Shown: positions 8,968-19,138 of the stretch, piece by piece | Position numbering within the stretch: the first letter of the stretch is position 1 | Layout: each line of letters begins with the position of its first letter | Assembly (NCBI RefSeq): GCF_021513275.1 | Contig: NZ_CP090978.1 | Location: forward strand, 6,443,001 to 6,507,000 | Length of the DNA stretch: 64,000 nt | Reading direction: 5' to 3' | Origin: Paenibacillus hexagrammi | Lineage (GTDB): Bacteria > Bacillota > Bacilli > Paenibacillales > NBRC-103111 | Notes under the pieces: model-generated | The model's input: the letters and a program-made list of their open reading frames with translations, nothing else | Database searches by the model: none | What the model was told of the DNA's origin: nothing | Translations under genes and position numbers: made by a program

Positions 8968-10128
8968 ATGTTAGTATTTTCAAGGAATTGCACTTGTTGG
9001 GAGGTATCAACCATTTTAACGAAAGTTGCCTCAAGGAATCTACAGAAAATCCCCATCTCGATTGTGTTTATTATTTTATTTCTGTTCATTCTTCAATTCT
9101 TCATGCCCTTATTCGTTCCTATAAATGAAATCTATCATAATCGGCTGTCTTACAAACTTATCATCAATAACCGTCATGATCTAAATGTGGCACTGGAGGC
9201 AATAAAAAGAGATATTAGCGCCAAACAATTACAGGATTATGTCATTGTTTTAGGGGATTCCGTTTTCTATGGAAGTCCTGGAAAATCGGAAGATGCCTTT
9301 ACCGCAGTAATTGATAAGGAGTTGACCAATGAACACCCACGGCAGATTTATAATCTATCTTTACCGGCTTCGCAAATAGGAGACATCTATGCCATGCTGT
9401 TAAAGTTAGACCAGTACGGGATTTCAACAAACCATCTTATTTTCAATGTCCGATATGCAAGTTTTGTTCCACGCCTCAGCTATGAATCAGCCTTATTCTG
9501 GTGGTTGGACGACCTGCGCTCTGTAGATCCAATAGCCTATCAGCGATCGCTGCCTAGTGAAGAGACTGCTCGGCCAAACAACCTTTATGTGAAATTCAAG
9601 GGTGAGCTCGAACAAGTGATTTTGCCTTATTACCGTTTATATGCTTATAGAGATTATTTAAATGAAGCCTTGAACCATGCTTGGGCGCGAGGAACAGGCG
9701 GAGTTATTCCCAGCGACGAGCTCGGTCCTTCTATACCCTGGTATGAGAAGGATACATCAGACGCTTTGGAGCAATTAGAAATCAAAAGGGCCTTCTCGGA
9801 CGCTCCCTTCGATTTGTCGGAGCGGAATGTGGACATATACTTTTTGAATAAAATTATTAATCATCAAAAAATGAAAGATACACTGATTGTCATGACGGGA
9901 ACGAATCATAGTCTTATGAAATCCTTTATCGATATGCCTGGCTATCAAGAAAACGCAAAGAGAATAAACGAATACTTATCTGCTTTGCCCGTGCAATTTT
10001 TGAATCTTGAAGGTAAAGTCCCAGATAACCTGTTTACAGATCATACACATTTATTGCCAGAGGGTTATCGGGAACTTGGACATTTCGTATGGGAAGCTTT
10101 CACAAACAAGGAGCGGATTCAATCATGA
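8968..10128 (+). CDS. SGNH/DltD-like partner of the MBOAT acyltransferase
   Basis: A membrane-anchored protein of 370-386 residues: one transmembrane helix (IPISIVFIILFLFILQFF), then an extracytoplasmic domain opening YVIVLGDSVFYGSPG, the GDS nucleophile block of SGNH hydrolases, and ending FTDHTHLLPEGYRELG, the D..H catalytic block. These proteins pair with MBOAT proteins to move acyl groups onto polymers outside the cell, as in DltB/DltD, AlgI/AlgJ/X and PatA/PatB. The start is uncertain. I give the ATG at 8968, but the only good ribosome site (GGAGGT at 9000-9005) serves an ATT codon at 9013, which would give a cleaner N-terminus. The stop overlaps the MBOAT start as ATGA. Confidence 0.82.
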   Translation: MLVFSRNCTCWEVSTILTKVASRNLQKIPISIVFIILFLFILQFFMPLFVPINEIYHNRLSYKLIINNRHDLNVALEAIKRDISAKQLQDYVIVLGDSVFYGSPGKSEDAFTAVIDKELTNEHPRQIYNLSLPASQIGDIYAMLLKLDQYGISTNHLIFNVRYASFVPRLSYESALFWWLDDLRSVDPIAYQRSLPSEETARPNNLYVKFKGELEQVILPYYRLYAYRDYLNEALNHAWARGTGGVIPSDELGPSIPWYEKDTSDALEQLEIKRAFSDAPFDLSERNVDIYFLNKIINHQKMKDTLIVMTGTNHSLMKSFIDMPGYQENAKRINEYLSALPVQFLNLEGKVPDNLFTDHTHLLPEGYRELGHFVWEAFTNKERIQS

Positions 10129-11551
10129 TGTTTAATACGCCGGAGTTCGCTTTGCTGCTTATCGTAACTATGATTTTGTATTATGCGGTGCCAAGGACGC
10201 GCCTCATGCTTTTAACTATTGCTAATATCCTTTTTTATGCTGTGGTGGGATTGAGGTACTTGCTCCTTTTTGCTGTGGTGTCTGGGATTGTATTTATATG
10301 CGCCAGATGCATGAAGAGAGGCAGCAAGCGATTTTTCCTTTGGTTTGGGATTAGCGTATCGCTCATCAATCTCATTTTCTTTAAATATACAGCTTTTATT
10401 TTCAAATCTATCGAGCGCTTTTTTTCATTTACACTCGTTTCTCCAGACACGGGCTGGCTGAAGCTTGCACTGCCGCTGGGGATTTCCTTCTATACCTTCG
10501 AGCTTATTGCGTATGTAGTCGATGTGTACAAAGAGAAGGTTGAACCAGAGACTTCGATCCTTCGATTTTGGATGTTCATCATGTTTTTCGGGCATATGAT
10601 AGCAGGACCGATCATGAGGGGATCTGAATTTTTACCACAAATCAAGAAGTTAGCCATCATTCGCTTCCAAATGGGAAATATGAGAATGGGTGTTTTCTTA
10701 ATCGGCCTTGGACTTGTAAAAAGGTTTTTATCTCAGATCATCTAGCCCCCTATTGCGATAGCTTTTTTGCACATCCGGAATGGCTAAATGGTGCGGAAGG
10801 ATGGACGGCTGCCGTTCTTTACGCCTTTCAAATTTACTTTGATTTCTCTGGCTACAGTGACATGGCCGTTGGCATTGGGTATCTGTTTGGACTGGAATTA
10901 GCCGTGAATTTTCGTACGCCTTACTTAAGCGGCAGCGCTACAGATTTCTGGCGAAGGTGGCATATTACTTTATCTAGTTGGATTAAAGATTACATCTACA
11001 TTTCTCTTGGAGGATCACGTCACGGCAAACTTCGTCAATATGCAAGCCTATTCATGGCAATGACATTATCAGGTCTTTGGCATGGCAGCAGTTGGACCTT
11101 TGTCGCCTGGGGGATGTATCAGGGAGGACTGCTGATCGGGCACAAGTTTTGGGTGACCGCACTCGATAAACTTGGTCTTGCAACTTACAGAAAGTCCTGG
11201 TTATATACGACGGTTAGCGTAATCGTCTTTTTTGCACTAACGTGCTTGGGATGGGTATTATTTCGAGTGGAACGATTAACGGATGCTTTAGTTCTTATGA
11301 AAAAAATGCTGACTTTTCCAGAAGCCTTTATCTTCCCGACATGGGTGCAAAGCTTTTGGATCGTCATACTGCTGATGATGCTTCTCCATGTAATTGAACA
11401 TTTAGTTATGAACAATATGAAACAAGTATCGATGAAATGGCATCGTTTTTTTCCTGCTCCAGTAAGAGGTGCGGTCTATACTTTATTCTTAGTTGTGCTG
11501 ATCCTCTTTTATAAACATGAACAAAGCTCTTTTATTTATTTCCAGTTTTAG
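10125..11551 (+). CDS. MBOAT family O-acyltransferase, AlgI-like (one frameshift)
   Basis: A polytopic membrane protein of about 475 residues. Family landmarks: GISFYTFELIAYVVDVYK, FFGHMIAGPIMR, FDFSGYSDMAVGIGYLFGL, RTPYLSGSATDFWRRWHITLSSWIKDYIYI and the catalytic-type His in LSGLWHGSSWTF. It would carry an acyl group across the membrane for transfer by the upstream SGNH protein. One A is missing in the run at about 10719-10723; restoring it reads through GLVKKVFISDHLAPYCDSFF. The start overlaps the previous stop by four bases and AAGGAG lies about 11 bases upstream, so translation is coupled. The polymer that is acetylated is not identified by any neighbour. Confidence 0.88.
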
Positions 11552-11614
11552 ATTAATAACGGAGAAGTTGAAATGGCAAGATGGATAGATAGGATTCGAA
11601 ATTTCGAGGAGTGA

Positions 11615-12121
11615 TTGAGTTTGTTGGAAGAGCTGCGGCAACAATACGATTATATCAGATCGGTAAGGCAAAACATGTTTACGTTCTTAGAAGAGCTGCC
11701 CCCTCAAATCTTACATCAAACGGTTCCCGGATTTGGCCGTGGGACGATCATGGGAACCCATGTACATGTTGTTGATTGTTATCAGTTCTGGTTGGGATCT
11801 TTCGCGTTTAAGAAGTTAAATGAACATAGGGATATAGCCGTACACGAGATAGATCGAGCCGATGTAAAGTACGTCCGTGAAAAATTTGCGGAAGTGGACG
11901 AATTGGTACAGCGGTTCTTAAACGAATATTGCGAGCGGTGGTCTGAGCCTATCGAGCAGGATGAGAGCTGGCAGGGCTACCCGAAGACACCTACTCCTTT
12001 ACTGCTGCTAACTCATGTGGAAACACATGAATTCCATCACAAAGGCCAAATCGTATCGATGGCAAGAATTCTGGGTTGCCCGCCTCCAGCCGATGATCGT
12101 TTAGGCGGACTTTTTACCTGA
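11615..12121 (+). CDS. DinB-like four-helix metal-binding protein
   Basis: 168 residues with the DinB/YfiT fold signature: a first conserved His in IMGTHVHVVDCYQFW and the pair in HVETHEFHHKGQIV, which bind a divalent metal in this superfamily. Members act as thiol-dependent transferases (bacillithiol or mycothiol) or are of unknown function. TTG start, with GAGGAG just upstream. It follows the MBOAT gene by about 60 bases on the same strand, but its base composition is closer to the rest of the chromosome. Confidence 0.85.
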   Translation: MSLLEELRQQYDYIRSVRQNMFTFLEELPPQILHQTVPGFGRGTIMGTHVHVVDCYQFWLGSFAFKKLNEHRDIAVHEIDRADVKYVREKFAEVDELVQRFLNEYCERWSEPIEQDESWQGYPKTPTPLLLLTHVETHEFHHKGQIVSMARILGCPPPADDRLGGLFT

Positions 12122-12160
12122 ATCGGTATTGCTGTGAAGAGCCGTAATTGCTGCACAACG

Positions 12161-12206
12161 AAAAAAAGGCAGAGGAGGCACTACTAACGCCCCCTCTGCT
12201 TTTTTC
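12161..12206. terminator. Bidirectional intrinsic terminator
   Basis: The stem GCAGAGG/CCTCTGC is flanked by A7 on the left and T6 on the right, so it can end transcription from the DinB-like gene and from the convergent surface-protein gene. Confidence 0.85.
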
Positions 12207-12215
12207 ATCCATAAC

Positions 12216-15200
12216 TTACTTCATCCGTTTATTAATAAGGCTAAACTTCGACAGTAACCGTTGAATCAATGTGGCTGTTTCCGCGCGGGTGATGTTGGTT
12301 TGAGGCTCCAGCTTTTCACCTGTTCCTTGCGCAAGTCCGCTAGTTACGGTTTTGGCTACATCCTTAGCGGCCCAATCACTAACTTCTAGATGATCCGCGA
12401 ATTTTCCTAATGCTGAATGGACATTCACGGAAATGCCTTCTTTACCAGCGACATCCATGGCGCGAGATACAAGCACAAGGGCTTCTTCTCTAGTAATTGT
12501 CTGATTAGGACCGAATGTGCCGTCTTCATAGCCTTGGATCAAATGGTATTCCACGGCTTTGGCTACGGCGCCGCTAAACCAGTCGCTTGCTGTTACGTCT
12601 TTGAATTGGTTCGTTGTTTGATCTTCAGCTAGGCCAAGACCGCGGACGACAATGGCAGCAAATTCAGCACGCGTAATAGATGCATCCGGATTGAAATGGG
12701 TGGCATCTTCACCATTGATGACGAGGCGGGAAGCCATATCTTCCACAGCGTCTTTGGACCAATGGCTACTGATATCATCGAACGTTTTTTGGTTGTATAT
12801 CAGGCTGTAAGTACTGTTAGTCAAGCTGTTAATGGAAGCAAAGTACTTGCCGTCACGTACAGTTATGGTTGTAGGAACATGGTGTACGGTGCCGTCCGGG
12901 TTAAGTACTACAGCTGTTGTGATTTTTGAGGCATCTACACCGTCAGGGATTACAATTTCACGCTGCACGTAAGTAGGAAACTTGTCTACAGTCACTGTTT
13001 GTTCGCCATGTGAAGCTTGAATCGAGAAGTCGATTGGCGCGCCCGATAACGTAAAGCCTTGGCGGTTCCCGGCAGCTGTAAGCTTGGAAGCTTTGTCTGC
13101 AGAGCTGATCTCAATGCTGACATGAACCATAACATCGGAAAGTGGCAAAGTACTTCCGAATTGCGCAGAGACATTGTCGATCGCAATCAGATTTGCCGGA
13201 ATGTCGTAGGCTGCTATTGGTGTTTCGATACGAAGTGTACCTTGCTTATTTTCCAGCATTTTAACAGATTCACCTGTGAGCACAGCGGATACCTTGTCTG
13301 CACTTGTAGTTACGGGGACAATGACCATAGGATTTTCACCTAAAGCAGCAAGCTGATTCGCTAGTTTAGCGTTATCAAGAGTAGCGGTCACCGCTGTACG
13401 GTTGCCCTCTTGCGTAGTTGTTGCTGTTGCAATTTGTTCTTGCTTGACCCCGTTTACAATGACAGCGAATCCGGTGTTCGACGGAGAGCTTCCTGCGGAG
13501 GCGTTAGAACCGCCTGAGGATTTAGATTTTCTATAAACGTTAATGGTGTAAGTCTTTACGGTCTCGGTTTGTACACTATTCGGCACGCTAACCGTAATTG
13601 GGATTTCGTTGGCTCCCACCTTCAGGTTTACAAAAATAGGTGTATTATTCGTTGTGGTTTGCCCATTAATCATTAGTTCAGTATTCGGACTGTACGTGGC
13701 TGCAGTTACCGAAACGCCGTATACACCATTAGATACCGTAGTGCTATAGGTCATCACATCCCTGCTAAAAGTAGGGCTAAGATCGCCATCACTGATAATT
13801 AAGCTTGCTAGCGCGGGTATTCTTGTATCAATGCCAAAATTCACGGTCGATTGGTTGTTTGCATCATCTGTAACCACGATCGTATAAAGTCCGTCTGCAC
13901 TTACGGATGCACCATTTTCGAAAGGTTGACCATTTAAGGTCGCTTGGCCTTCGTTAAATGTAATGGTCACATCGTGATTGTACGTTTCTCCTTCAGCAAC
14001 CCCGCTAATGATCGGCTTGGTTTCATCGGGGGCTTGGCGTGTGATGTTAATCGTATAAAGCTTTGTGGCCCCGCCTTGGCAGTAACAACAAGGGTAATAG
14101 AATTGGTACCCACATTTAGGTTGATCGCCTTTGATTCGGTGACTTCACCGTTAATGGATACTGTAGCTGTCGGATCTTCGCTGCCCGCTGAAATGGTGAC
14201 TGTGCCTTTACTGCTTGGAACAGTGAGGCTGTAGGACTCTTGATCTCGATCAAAGCTTGGCGTTAGCGTCTTGGTCTCAACGGCTAAAGATGTCAATTTC
14301 TTGGATATAACTTTCACAGTTCGAACTTTTTCTATGGCTGCGTTATTACTGTTATCTTGTACATTGTAGTGCAGCTCGTAAGTGCCCAAGGTACTGGTGT
14401 CAACGGAGCCTGTTACGACTACGCGATCCGTTAAGTCGGAGTCCGTTTCGTCATTAGCGCTGTAGCCAGGCTCTTGATAGGATTCCCCTTGTAGTAGGTA
14501 CAGGGTTTCATCACCATTTAGAGTTAATTCAGGCTTTTCTTCATCCGCAATGGCAAAGCTGGCTGTAGCTGTTGCTGTCTTCGGGTCATCCATGCCGTCA
14601 GTTCGGCCATTATCCTCCACAGTGTATGAAAATTGTGCGTTACCCATGAAGGTTGGGTCAGGACTAAATTCAATCTGGCCGTTCGCCAATTGAACGGTAC
14701 CACCTGTAATGGACTGTACAGCTGTTATCGTGAGGGTTTGCCAGGATTGTTCATCCGTTGGTCCTACAATGTCATTCACCGTAACATTTCCATAGGGTAT
14801 GGCGACCAGCGAAGTTCCTTTCGCCACCGTGGTTAACGTATCGTCATAGGCTTCCGGAGCATCGTTTGCTTCACTAACTAAGATGGAAGCTGGAACAGCA
14901 TCACTTACAAGAGTACCGGCTGCATCTGCACTAGCTTGCACGTTAAAACCAAAGTCAGTGGTACCATGCGCATTGGCATTAGGTAAGAAATTTTAATCCT
15001 GCTGCTCCCTCTGCGACGTTAATCATGTCACCATCTATAATTGGTGTCATTCCATCGTGCTGATACAGCGTACCGCCGGAAATGCCGGTGATTTTGAAGT
15101 ATTCTGTAGTAGCTCCGCCAGCCGCAGTGGGGGTGATTTCAAGACCATCCGTACTAAGTGTATCTTCAAGAGTAGTTGCATTGGTTACTGTTGGCAGGTC

Positions 15201-16603
15201 TGGGCGTGAAAGAACGGTGAATGAAGCAGTAGCTTCTCCCTCCAAACTGCCGCTATCTTGAATCGTATACGTAAATGAAGCAGTCCCGGTGAAGTCCTGC
15301 TCTGGGGTGAAAATAACATGCTGTTTGCTGTCGTCAAGTCTCACTTCGCCACCATCGATTTTCAGAACGGAGGTAACTTGTAAAGTCTGATCGGATTCAT
15401 TGCTTGGTCCTACACGGTCGTTTACCAGTAAAGTGCTAATTGGTATCTCAAACTCACTAGAATTTTCAGCAATGGGGTCCAAGGTATCATCTGATGCAAC
15501 AGGATCGTCGTTAACTGCACTAACGGTAATGGTTGCTGTTGCTTTTCCACTCAGACCTGTGCCACTGTCATCAAGGGATGCTTGCACGTCAAACGAGAAC
15601 GTGCCGCCGGTCTCTGAATTTGCATCTGCAGAGGGGTAAACTTTAAACCGGCTTCTCCTTCAGAGACTGTAATGTAGCTATTATTACCAAGCTCCCACGA
15701 TCCATCATTCTTATACAGCGTTCCGCCTTGAATATTGCTAATTTTGAAATATTGAACGTCGATACCGTCATTGCTATTTCTTTCGATTTGCAACCCGGAC
15801 ATGCTCTGGCTGTCTTCTTCTGTAGAAGCATCGGATACCGTAGGGATATCTGCAATCGAATCAATGGTAAAGGATACGGTTCCCATGGAAGTTTTAGGGG
15901 CAGGTAAGCCATCGGTAGTTCCGTTGTCTGTGATTTGGTATCCAAAGCTTGCCGGTCCATTATAGTTAGGAGTAGGGGTGAAAACCATGTCACTACCATC
16001 TTGAAAGATAGTTCCCCCTGTGGCGACACCCGTAGGTATGGCAGTCAATTCTTGAGCGCTTTCATTGGAAGGCCCTGCAGAATCATTAGCTAACAAAGCT
16101 TCGACGGGAATGCGAATAGATGTGGAATCTTCATTAATGCTATCTAGTGTATCATTTGTTGCAGTAGGCGAATCATTCACTTCAGTAACCGTAATGCTGG
16201 CAGGAACTTTGCTGCTTAATCCTGTGTCGTCGGATGTCGTAGCTGCTTGCACATCAAAACCAAAACCTGATGTTCCATAAGCGTTTTCATCCGGTCTGAA
16301 TTTCAATCCTGCTTGCCCTTCACTTAACGTAATGAAGTCCCCATTAGAGATGGTCGTAGTTTCATCGTTTTTGTATAAAACTCCACCAGTAATTCCTGTA
16401 ATCTTATAAAAATTAGTCGTCCCCCCATTTGAAGCATCTGCTGTAATGACCAAACCGGAAGAATTAATACTGTCTTCCTCGATGGTTGCGGTTGTTACAA
16501 TAGGGTCATTGGCAGGTACAGTAATGGCATGTGCCGGTAATGCTGCTTGTGAACCTAGATAAATGAAAGATGAAACGGTTAGAACGATAAAATGCTTTTT
16601 CAA
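12216..16603 (-). CDS. Large SLH-anchored surface protein with repeated cadherin-like domains (three frameshifts)
   Basis: About 1,460 residues after correction. A Sec signal peptide ends AALPAHA. Then follow alternating cadherin-like/VCBS-type repeats of two kinds (ITGGxLYKNDxxTxI...GLKF and VNDxPxAxNDTLDxI...F.P), an Ig-like segment (PELTLNGDETLYLLQGESYQEPGYS with broken wording avoided), two cadherin-like beta-sandwich domains (LTSLAVETKTLTPSF; LASLIISDGDLSPTF), a Ser/Gly linker and three C-terminal SLH domains with ITRAE, ITREE and ITRAE motifs that bind pyruvylated secondary wall polymer. TTG start 16603, with GAGG upstream. Frame breaks: missing base near 15633-15636, extra A (or two missing) near 14985, missing base near 14070. 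Confidence 0.88.
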
Positions 16604-16934
16604 TGAAAGCAGTCCTCTCTGATGTATGGTTGCGGTTCGACAAAAATCTACATTTTCATTCGACAAAAAAAAGAAAAACCCCTCTAAGATGCAACACAAT
16701 GCTTGAATATCATGAAAATACTGCAATCGCCTTTGATTTTAATGAAAATAAGTACGCTAACTGCATCCTTCATAGTAGCTGGCAGCAGCCAAATCGGGGG
16801 ACAGAAGCCTATGTAAATTCCTGCCGCTGCCCTACATGTTTTGAGCATGGTTCGACACTATCTACAAAGCGGAGTTGGTACAATTCATCCTAGGGCATTG
16901 TAATGTTAACTGAATACCTAAACAGGAGGAAATA
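16604..16934. other. Divergent promoter region
   Basis: 330 bases between the divergent surface-protein and stalk-domain genes. On the minus side an A-rich run is preceded by a stretch that ends with many T residues in the minus transcript (about 16661-16686), which could be a leader terminator. An inverted GGCAGC...GCTGCC pair lies at about 16781-16836. I could not assign a known riboswitch or a confident promoter. Confidence 0.4.
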
Positions 16935-17610
16935 ATGAAGAAGAAACTAGCTGCAGTCGCGATTGGTCTGGGGATGTTTGTGAGTTTGGGGACAGGGGTA
17001 TATGCAGGTTCCAATCTACAGGAGATTAAGGCCTATTTAAACGGAGATATCCAGATTAAGTATAACGGAGAACCGGTACAGTTACAGGATGAACAAGGTC
17101 AAGTGGTTCTGCCCATTACATATGAAGGTTCCACGTACATGCCTTTGCGAGGAGTTGCTAACATACTAAAAACAGCAGTTGACTACGACCCTGATACCAA
17201 TACGGTCTACCTCGGTGAAAAACAGGATGGAGTGCCGATTGCGAAAAGGATTTAATGATTCGTTCCACTATCAAGATCCTCAATATACGGTGTACAAAGG
17301 CAAAGATTATAAGGACGTGTATTTCAATAACTATCCTAGCAGGCGCTCCGCAAGCTTCATGCTCTATCCGGAGGGCAAGTATCAGAAGCTCTATCTTCAG
17401 GTTGCGGCAACCGGCTCAGATATCGATGAGTTTATCATTGAGGACAGTGATAAGGACGTCATCCTGAAGTCCACCCAGGTGTCCATCAGTGACGGTATGA
17501 AGACGATTGAAGTCGATATAGCCGGATCGAAGGAGCTATATGTCCACGCTGAAGATGTACAAGAGGGCGGAGGCGTATTTATCCCGCTGACTACGTCCTA
17601 TTACAAATAA
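16935..17610 (+). CDS. Secreted protein with copper-amine-oxidase-like stalk domain (one frameshift)
   Basis: About 225 residues. A signal peptide (MKKKLAAVAIGLGMFVSLGTGVYA) is followed by a stalk domain of the type found at the N-terminus of copper amine oxidases (IKYNGEPVQL...VVLPITYEGSTYMPLRGVANIL), common in Paenibacillus secreted proteins. The C-terminal half resembles an NPCBM-like beta-sandwich (GSDIDEFIIEDSDKDVIL...KELYVHAE), but I am not sure of that. One extra A in the run at about 17243-17246 splits the gene; the corrected frame runs KGFNDSFHYQ to the stop. AGGAGGA precedes the ATG. Divergent from the SLH protein, so possibly coregulated. Confidence 0.78.
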
Positions 17611-17684
17611 CGTAAGTTGTGGATGAGCTGGGAAGGAAACAGTTGAGAAGGTAGAGGGAGGCCGTGTTAGACGCGGGTTGTAGG

Positions 17685-17726
17685 GTCGTGGAAGCTGCCG
17701 AGAGGCAGCGGTCACGGCTCTTTTTC
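17685..17726 (+). terminator. Intrinsic terminator
   Basis: GTCGTG...GCTGCC-GAGA-GGCAGC...CACGGC followed by T5; it ends the stalk-domain transcript before the TetR gene. Confidence 0.8.
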
Positions 17727-17760
17727 ATTTTATCGTCCTGAGTCACAACTGCAATTTATT

Positions 17761-17808
17761 TTGACAAACAAAGTTTACTTGTGTTAATTTATTTATTGAA
17801 GTTAACTT
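17761..17808 (+). promoter_or_regulatory. TetR-gene promoter with two operator-like half-palindromes
   Basis: TTGACA, a 17-base spacer and TTAATT form a SigA-like promoter. AAGTTTACTT sits just after the -35 box and the palindrome AAGTTAACTT lies 28 bases further on, past the expected start of transcription. The pair is a natural candidate for autorepression by the encoded TetR protein; this is inference. Confidence 0.5.
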
Positions 17809-17825
17809 TTATTAGGGCGGTTTAT

Positions 17826-18481
17826 ATGACTTACTCAGATCAGGATCTTTCCTTGAGGGAATTGAAAAAAGCACGTAACAAAGTAGCATTGTATGAAGCT
17901 GCCTTGGAATTGATTGAAACTAGGATGTTTAAGGAAGTGATGCTGGATGATATCTGCCGAAAAGCGGAAGTATCTCGAGTAACCTTCTTTAAATTTTTTC
18001 AAAGAAAGGAGGAGCTCCTTGTTTATTTTATGCGAATCTGGCTAACAGAACGTGTCATTGAGATCGAAGCTAAGCGCAAAAGGGGATTTTCGGCTATTCG
18101 GCATGTACTGCTGAAAGTGGCGGAATCTTTTCGAGAAAAGCCCGGAATCATGCCAAGTTTAATTGCTTTTCTTGCTGAAATGAATATGCATCCCTGCATG
18201 CCGGTGCTGAGTAGAGCTGAGGTTAGGCTGCTGTTTCAGAACAGGAGGAGCTGGGCTCCCAGACCCCGAACATGTTCGGGCTGTTTCATCGCTGCATGAT
18301 AGAGGCGCGTATGGATGGAACACTTCGAGAAGGCGTTACGCCGGAAATGGCGGTTAAGAGTTTGTTCACGATTTTTTACGGAGCCTTTCTAACTGCGCAG
18401 TTGTACGGCTCCACGGAGATTATGGATTTCTATGAAGGCCAACTTAAACTGTTGGAAAGTCCGGGCGAAGGGGCGATGTGA
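17826..18481 (+). CDS. TetR family transcriptional regulator (one frameshift)
   Basis: About 218 residues. The N-terminal helix-turn-helix reads KVALYEAALELIETRMFKEVMLDDICRKAEVSRVTFFKFFQRKEELL, a normal TetR DNA-binding domain. The ligand domain follows. One C is missing near 18237; the corrected sequence reads LLFPEQEELGSQTPNMFGLFHR and continues to the TGA at 18481. The ATG at 17826 is used because AGGGCGG lies eight bases before it. It overlaps the DUF4188 gene start by four bases, an operon typical for a regulator and its target. Confidence 0.85.
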
Positions 18482-18999
18482 CCATGAGTAAAGTGATACC
18501 TGGCCGATATACGGCTCAGATGGAAGGGTCTTTCGTTGTATTTATCATTGGAATGCGAGTGAATAACTTCTGGGCCTTACATAAGTGGCTGCCGGTTTTT
18601 ATGGCTATGAATCCGATGCTTCAAGAATTATACCGCAACAAAGATTTGGGTTTCTTAGACGCTAGTTTTCATTTGTCTTGGCGTGGAGTATCTATCGTTC
18701 AGTATTGGAGATCGTTCGAGCAGCTAGAGGCATATGCACGAAAAGGCGCTGTCCATATGGAGGCATGGCGTAACTTTAATAAAAAGGTAGGCACAAGCGG
18801 TGTCGTAGGCATTTATCATGAGACCTATCTGATCCAGGAAGGGCAGTACGAATGTGTATATAACAACATGCCTGTCGCTGGACTTGCTAAGGCAGGAGCT
18901 CATGTACCGGCTACAGGAAAAGAGGAAACTGCAAGCCGAAGACTAGGCCGTGATGGGGAACCCGCCGTTCCAACGCCGCCAAATCCGAACCTGCGGTAG
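18478..18999 (+). CDS. DUF4188 (monooxygenase-like) protein
   Basis: 173 residues resembling the DUF4188 family: VIPGRYTAQMEGSFVVFIIGMRVNNFWALHKWLPV at the N-terminus and LSWRGVSIVQYWRSFEQLEAYAR in the middle. The fold is probably ferredoxin-like, as in antibiotic-biosynthesis monooxygenases, but no activity is shown. GTG (overlapping the TetR stop) or the ATG six bases later can be the start. The C-terminus is Pro-rich (PAVPTPPNPNLR) and its stop codon TAG lies inside the first copy of the dispersed hairpin element, so the tail may have been altered by that insertion. Confidence 0.75.
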   Translation: MTMSKVIPGRYTAQMEGSFVVFIIGMRVNNFWALHKWLPVFMAMNPMLQELYRNKDLGFLDASFHLSWRGVSIVQYWRSFEQLEAYARKGAVHMEAWRNFNKKVGTSGVVGIYHETYLIQEGQYECVYNNMPVAGLAKAGAHVPATGKEETASRRLGRDGEPAVPTPPNPNLR

Positions 19000-19095
19000 T
19001 TTTCGGAGAAGCGTAGCAGATGCCTTTGACACAAAATGTCAACAGTACTCGGAGAAAAGCTATTGAAGCTTGTAATGGAAACTTCTTTATCAATA
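18993..19095 (+). repeat. Dispersed hairpin element, copy 1 (loop-deleted)
   Basis: Shares GTAGTTTTCGGAGAAGCG, CCTTTGACA, CTCGGAGAAAA and a GAAGCT tail with copies at 27411 and 33652. The centre is shortened, so TTTGACA abuts CAAAATGTCAACAG. It begins at the stop codon of the DUF4188 gene. Confidence 0.8.
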
Positions 19096-19097
19096 AA

Positions 19098-19134
19098 ACA
19101 AGCAGAGAAGCATCACGCTCCTCTGCTTGTTTGC
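19098..19134. terminator. Bidirectional intrinsic terminator
   Basis: ACAAGCAGAG pairs with CTCTGCTTGT; A-rich on the left and T-rich on the right. It lies at the 3' end of the convergent chemoreceptor gene. Confidence 0.85.
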
Positions 19135-19138
19135 TGTT

